64,000 nucleotides of DNA from Scilla litardierei (taxonomy: Eukaryota; Streptophyta; Magnoliopsida; Asparagales; Asparagaceae): NCBI GenBank assembly GCA_030789695.1, contig JAULAV010008708.1, positions 1 through 64,000 of the forward strand, read 5' to 3'. The position numbers were made by a program, and so were the translations under genes. Numbering within the stretch: the first letter of the stretch is position 1; every line of letters starts with the position of its first letter. The notes beneath the pieces are model-generated. The model was not told where the DNA came from, searched no databases, and was given only the letters and a program-made list of their open reading frames with translations. This document shows, piece by piece, positions 58,061 to 64,000 of this stretch.

Positions 58061-61000
58061 TAGGTTTGCGTAGTCGATCTAGGTACTGCGATTTGATTAA
58101 ACGTGTTAATGCTTTTAAATAATTTCAAAAGTTTTTAAAGTTATGAGATAATATTTTAAAAATGTTTTAGATGTTCAAAAAAAAAAAATCTTTTTGATAA
58201 ATTTTGAACATGGAAATTTTTTTAAATGACATTTTAAAATTTATGTGATAATTTTTAAAAACCAATTTTAAATCTTTTAAAAATTTATGCGATAAGTTTA
58301 AATTGCCTAAAATTTTTATTTGATAAATTTTTTAAGCTTGAAAGTTTTTAAAATGATGTTTTAATTTTATGAGATAATTTTAAAACTGATTTTAAAGATT
58401 AAAATTTTTATGCGATAAATTTTTTTTTAAGTAGCATGCAAATTTATGATTTTAAAATTAAGTTTTTATGAGATAAAAATAAAATAATTTCAAAATCATA
58501 TTTTAAATTTAATTGTTAAATTTATGTTTGCATGCAAAAATTGTTTATGCGATAAACTTAGTATATTTAAATGTTAAATAGTTGTGCACTATCTTTATGC
58601 GATAAATTAGTGTAGCTTTATTTTAATGGCTTGTTTATCTTGTCCCTTATTTGATAACACAAGACAACCCTTTAGGTTAGCCATTAAAAATGATTAAAAT
58701 TTATTACTTAAATTTTAATGACATGCTATGTTTTAATAAATCATTAACAACAATATTAAGACCTAATTCCTGATTAGGGTAGTCCTTTAAATGATTTTTA
58801 AATTCTAATTGTTATAATTAATTTTCATTAAAGGACTTCGCTTCTAGCGTTGTTAATAAAATTTATTAAAATCCTAATAATGATTAGGGTAGCACGTGAA
58901 CCTTATAGTTGATAAGGACTTAATAAAAGTTATTAAACAAATCCTAAAAATTTTGAATTTAAGGATTCAACTAGTTGATAGGATTAATTAGTTGTTAATA
59001 AAAGCTGTTTAGTCTATGGCATACATACAAAAATGACAAGCTTCATTCAATGGACCATGATCCAGTCAATGTGCTTGGCTAAGAGTTCTGGGTCAACCCT
59101 TGCTAGTCCAAGGGGTAGTGATCCTGGCTTAGTCAATTCCCTGGCTGAGTTCCGCTGGACCGCAATGTCGCGAATCATGATTGTATGACACCCTGGACTA
59201 TATCTAAGTCAAATACGTTAATGATCTTTTTCAAGATTAGCCGTAGCCCTCCTTGTTTTAGGGGTTAGCAACTATAGGGCCCGTGTTATAGTTGTTGAGA
59301 TACACTCAAGCTGTGACATGGCATCCCTGTAGAAACCAACTCCTTAAATGCATAAGATGAAATCTTGACTAACCCTAACCATCGTCTCGTACCCCGAGCG
59401 CCGGCGTAAGTTAAGTCAACGATATAGTCTGACTTGATGTAGTCTAAGACCTGACCCAAACCAACGTGTCGTGCATACACCGAGCTGCGGGGCAAGTCAG
59501 GCTAGACACGAAAACAAGGGTCCGACTAGACTAGACAATGTGATTTGGATGAGCACACTCATGATCACGAATGGCTAGGGGCAAAAACCGATTAAGAGAG
59601 TCATATCCGATATGATCGATGAAGAGTCATCTTCCGATCGCAGAGTCAATCAACTTGTTGAGCTACACTCAAGGTTGTTTAGACTCAATGTGATTGGAAC
59701 TCTTACCCATTATTTTTAATTCGATTAAATCGTTCGTTATTAAGCTTTAAAACGTTCGTAAAAATAGTGGGAGGATATAGATAGATAAAAGCCAATCTAC
59801 CTATATTTAATATTGAACATATGCTAAAACTAGGGCAAGACTATGTTTACCGAAGGAATCAGTATATAATATTTTAATAAGTTAATTGGTCAAAAGTTGA
59901 TTAATTGAATATCAAGTTAAATTCTAATTGATAGAATAAAAACTACATTCTCGTTGACATTGAATGACCTTCTAAACAACAGACTTAAGAAATATGATTT
60001 CATTAAGTTCTGGGTCCAATAAATAAATTAAAGCTACATGTCAATCGTCTCTATATGAGGCAGCTTGAACATATGGGACATTCAAAGTATGTTTCTCCCT
60101 ACAACTTGTCGAGCTACCCTCAAGGTTGTATGGACAAACAATTTTGATCCGCAAAGTTCGAAAATTCGATCAAACCGTTTGAGTCGAATACGAGTGCATG
60201 AGCGATGCAAGACCATGTATCCCAACCGGATCTTGAGACAAGCAACTTCTTGAGCTACACTCAGGATTGCAAAGCTCAAGCGTTTGGATACATAAGTTGC
60301 TTGCATAACTACTTATTTATGTTGATATCTAAATGTGATTTAGAAAAGGAAGAAGGCACTCCGGAAAGTCAATCGAGTTAAATAGTTTAATTTATCATTA
60401 GTAAAGGCATAAGTAGGAGGAAATGAAAATGTGACATATTTTGATGTCACGATTTCAGAATAAATTGTTATACAAAAGACGTTTAACACATTTTGACGAA
60501 TGTCGTCACATTGCTTCTGAAGTAATGTTTTGTGTTAAGTAATTTGTAAATAACTATATATATATTAAATGTTAATACACAAGATAGTAGCAAACTTATA
60601 TGGTAAAATTAGACTAGGCCGTATCAAGAGATTAAGCTTCACAAGTCACATAAAGAGGGGTCTGACCTCTCGTATTATGAAGTCTACGGACACTTGTGAG
60701 TCTTAGCCTCTTAGATACAATGGTCGAAACCCATCTGTGAGACAGTGGGAGAATGAGTTGTCGAACTCAGTCTAGTACATACTGATGTACCCGAGTCTAG
60801 ATTAACCAAAATAAGTTATTCGTATGTTTTATTAGGACACGTGTTCTTGATGAAACACAAGTCTGATAAAATAAAGAACGAAATGACTAAAGTATTTAAA
60901 CTGATTCGATTAGATCGAATGGTCAAATACTTAGCTAAATAAAATCTTGTGTAATTAAAAGAAAATGTGATTTTCTCTCAGATCAAGTCTGTTAACACAT

Positions 61001-61924
61001 CGGTGTGTTAAAAGGTATGAATCACACTTAGTTAGACTTGGTGCGATCCATAAATAAGTGACTCTGAGTTAACTCCTCCCTCTGGGTTAAGTCCCAGATA
61101 GTAATGCCTAGGTTTTGATAATGTTCTATAAAGACATTATCAATAATATATTCAATAAATCAATCGTAAGGAAGTTGAATTATTTACTCGAATTTCGTAA
61201 GACAAATTGTCGAGTTAGACATCATAACTGATGATGACATAGTTAACTTCTAGGATGAAATTCGGAGTAGTAACTCCGATTTAAAACTAGATGCAATCAG
61301 AATAGGTCCGTGTGCGTAAATAAATTTGAGAATTTAGTTTACGTACCCAAGGAAAAATGTTTCCTCACTTACTGCAAGTAAATCTTTAAGTTGAAAGATT
61401 GGTGCAGAAAAGAAAATAGTGAAGTACAATAATGTTGGACGGGAACGGTTTTCATCCTAATTTCTTTAAAACGGATTATGATGAAACCGGTTTCGCCAAC
61501 AGATGTGTACAGATCTACTCGGACCAAAGCCGATGTAAAACGCTTAAGTTGACCATGAAAATTGGAGCATTCACTTATAAGTTCGTTTTTCTAAATATGA
61601 TTTAGACGGACCAACTTATATGAATTGGCCAGAGAATTTTCAAGGTCAGTGGGAGCGTGTAAATTACATGCGAGACATCAAAGAGATGGAACATATATTT
61701 TGATTAAGTAATCAAAGAGTTTGATTATTTATCAGAAATGAATATGAACCATTTGAAATGACCAATAACTAATTTGAAATTATTATCGTAAGATACGATG
61801 AACTGGATAAGATCCAGGGAAATAAAGTATTATAGATTCCGACAGACCAAATGAATTATTTGAATGAGATTCAAAAGATTGGTCTAACATAAACATAGAA
61901 ACCCCTTAAGTCTATAGTGTAGAC
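58061..61924 (+). other. Internal region of copia element R with hairpin arrays
   Basis: Non-coding. An AT-rich part at 58130-58610 holds about ten TTATGCGATAA-type hairpins. GTTGAT-core hairpins lie near 58900-58980. A core close to TTGTTGAGCTACACTCAAG with variable arms occurs near 59292, 59655, 60106 and 60247, and in decayed form near 59440-59520. The order mirrors element G. From about 61600 the sequence may be eroded RNase H. Confidence 0.75.
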
Positions 61925-61984
61925 GGTTTTGGCAGATCCACTCACGAAGGCTCTACCACATGCAGTCGGGAAAACTTATGTGTA
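61925..61984 (+). pseudogene. RNase H C-terminal remnant of copia element R
   Basis: The frame reads VLADPLTKALPHAVGKTYV then stop. ADPLTKALP is the conserved end motif of Ty1/copia RNase H, about 50 bp before the polypurine tract AGTGGGAGA and the 3' LTR. Upstream the frame is closed and no catalytic residues can be identified. The same scrap survives in G, so pol was lost before the two copies separated. Confidence 0.68.
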
Positions 61985-62033
61985 AAAACGATATTAGACA
62001 TCGAGATAAATGGGCCTGAGTGCAAGTGGGAGA

Positions 62034-64000
62034 TGTAGGAATATTATGCCCTCGAGGCCATTTATTCCTGTGTGAATATCACAAACATCTTGTTCGAAAT
62101 AACAGTAAGCTGTTTGGTAATAATTTAAAATAAGTTGTTTTGTAATTAGATATCGACTTAGGTAAAGTCCCGAGACTTTATGCAAGGTCAAACGGGTATC
62201 GAGATGAGTATCTCGATCATGGAGAAACGTTTAACCGTCTGTAGCATAAGTCTAAAATGGTTCGTGGTCATAGATGTTTCGAGACAAGGATATCGAAACA
62301 TCGGATAGACCATTGTGTATTAGTCTTCACCGTTTAGCGGTGGCAATGATCTCATGATCGCTTGACTTGGCGAAGTCGAAGACGAGACACAGGTGCTCAT
62401 TAGAATGAGTTCACTGAACGATCCACTAGAGTTATCATATGGTTATATTGACCAATCTGTCAGTGATAACTCTGAGTGATGATAGGATAGTTGGTCTTTT
62501 GACTTGAGGTCATTTTGACAAACCTGTGCGTGAACGGTACCACTTATATCAACTGACCTAGCTTCGAGGCAATGCCTGTCGAAAGGTCTTTTGATTGGGT
62601 GACACTTGAAACGTACGAGGCGAGTAATGACCAAGAGAGGATTCGTCTCTCCCGGTCAATGGGAGTTAGTGTCGTAGAGTTAGTTCGGTCTTTAGTAAAA
62701 ACTCTGCGCAGAGTATGTTGGAAGAAGTCCAACATTAGTTGACTAAAGATCGATAGAAACTAACCGGAGTCAAGTTATTGGGGTTGACAGTTTGACCGTA
62801 CCCCAGACTTGATCTACACGACATATTTAAGACGAAAAGACTATAACTGCGGAATTCATCACGGAAACAGTCAGGTGGTCCCGACAATACTCATGTCAAT
62901 GAGTTAACCACATAATGATGATTCCTGAAGCAGGGATGGCAACCACTGCTCGTGGTCACTGCCGTATAGGGCTTCGAGCCCAACCTGTTGTAAGGGTCAG
63001 GCTGTAGGGTCTCACACAGAGTGCAACGCTTCGTCTAGTAATAGGTAGAAATTAGTTAGGGAGAATATTTGCATTTGATGCAAAAGAAGAGATAATTGCA
63101 TTTGATGCAATGTGATAATTTAAGCTTAGATAGGGACTATTTTGCATTTGATGCAAAAGCGATTAAATGTGTATTAAATTGTTTAATACAATATTTAATA
63201 TTATAAACGCAAGGAAAAGTTCACAGGTAAGATGGAAATATTCCGGTCTAGACCCAGGTTCGAACGGCGTCCAAATCGGACACCAAATGATCAAGTTATG
63301 CCCAAAACAGCCCAAAGGGTCAGATCAGGCCAGACCAGACAGACTAGCCCAGTCTGAAACTGGTCTGGCCTGCTGGCCAGACCCAGTAAGGCCTAGGCCG
63401 GCCTGGGCCTGGGCACCCAGACCCGCCTGGGCCTGGGCGCCCGGCCCAGGCACAGGCCCGGGCGCCTGGGCGCCCGGGCCCTGCCAGGGCCCGGGCGGCC
63501 CAGGCGCCCAGGCGCCTGGGCCCAGGCGGCCCAGGCGCCCTGGGCGCCTGGGCGGCTGGCCCAGGCGCCCAGGGCGCCTAGGCCAGGTGCCTGGGCTGCG
63601 CCCAGGCCTGGCCTGGGCTGCGCCCAGGTTCAGGTCTGGGCTGCGCCCAGGTCTGACCTGGTCTGTTTTGTGGGTCCCACCTTTGGGTGTGGAACCCTAG
63701 GTTTGATGGGCATTTTTGACGGCTCAGTTTTTGTGAAAAACTAGCCTAGGGCTGATCTTTGGACACTCCAATTGGAGGGTCAAACGACCTCCGATTGACG
63801 AACGGTTTTTTCCTATGCGTTCACCGTTGAATGCTTGTCGTATTGATAGGTTGTATCAATCGTGAAGCTCAACGGTGAGTGAGTTAAAATTCATGGAAGT
63901 TTGCACTTTGTGAAGTGCAAACTAACTTGATTTTAAATTAACTCATTGTTTAGTCCCACATCGGATTTTGAGAAAATGGGAGAGTCCGCCGCCTATATAA
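62034..64000 (+). repeat. 3' LTR of copia element R (partial)
   Basis: Begins TGTAGGAATATTATGCCC after the tract GTGGGAGA and runs to the window end within the TATA region. About ten substitutions against the 5' LTR by eye, plus the longer GC-rich cluster. Confidence 0.92.

Larger units (their letters stand above)
55508..64000 (+). mobile_element. Copia element R, largely non-coding, continues past window end
   Basis: 5' LTR 55508-58046, initiator tRNA-Met primer site, about 4 kb interior with hairpin arrays and an RNase H scrap, and a 3' LTR from 62034 that is cut by the window edge. GACCC (55503-55507) should be the target duplication. The two LTRs are about 99 percent identical apart from a length change in the GC-rich cluster, so this is a young insertion, with no frame for gag or pol. 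It is the same broad family as G but in the opposite orientation. Its LTR start and GC-rich patch recall BARE/Angela, which is only a similarity of layout. Confidence 0.9.

Overview
This window is gene-poor plant heterochromatin made almost entirely of nested LTR retrotransposons. The Ty1/copia and Ty3/gypsy families, the tRNA primer sites, a 5-bp target duplication at each complete insertion and a Mutator-type MITE all point to a flowering plant; eudicot is only a guess and I cannot name the species. I see no host protein gene, rRNA, tRNA gene or CRISPR array.

Left part (1-23310). A degenerate Ty1/copia gag-pol relic (6786-7890, resuming 17345-19742, 3' LTR from 19743) has been hit twice. 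At its left edge sits a Sirevirus-like element that keeps an intact 619-aa gag but has no pol (1-6785; its first ~390 bp lie outside the window). Inside its integrase region sits a 9.45-kb non-coding gypsy derivative (LARD1, 7891-17344, target duplication TGTAC). Beyond it lie a 305-bp MITE with a 9-bp target duplication (20443-20747), a 56-bp tandem duplication, a GC-rich repeat patch, and a minus-strand gypsy LTR piece (21890-23310).

Right part (23311-64000) is a deeper nest. A minus-strand copia element (G, 23311-30573) was entered by a Tekay/Del-like gypsy element (H, LTR pieces at 30574-31202, 40374-42362 and 54221-54435, broken gag 54588-55507). H was then entered by LARD2 (31203-40368, duplication CACGT), by a pol-less Athila-type element (42363-54215, duplication TTTGC) and by a plus-strand copia element (R, 55508 to past the window end) of the same broad family as G. 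The unfinished right ends of R, H and G lie outside the window.

How the pieces relate. Nearly everything here is non-autonomous: LARD1 and LARD2 have no coding capacity but share the LTR ends, an 8-nt spacer, an unusual tRNA-Ile-type primer site and probably part of the leader with H, so H-like elements are the likely suppliers of their proteins. The Athila element makes a gag-protease protein and a second Athila-specific protein but has lost reverse transcriptase, RNase H and integrase. The Sirevirus-like element makes gag only. The most unusual signal is structural: the Athila LTRs and the internal regions of G and R carry series of hairpins in which the loop sequence is conserved while the stem differs from hairpin to hairpin yet remains self-complementary. 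Four families also carry clusters of short, nearly perfect palindromes in their LTRs.
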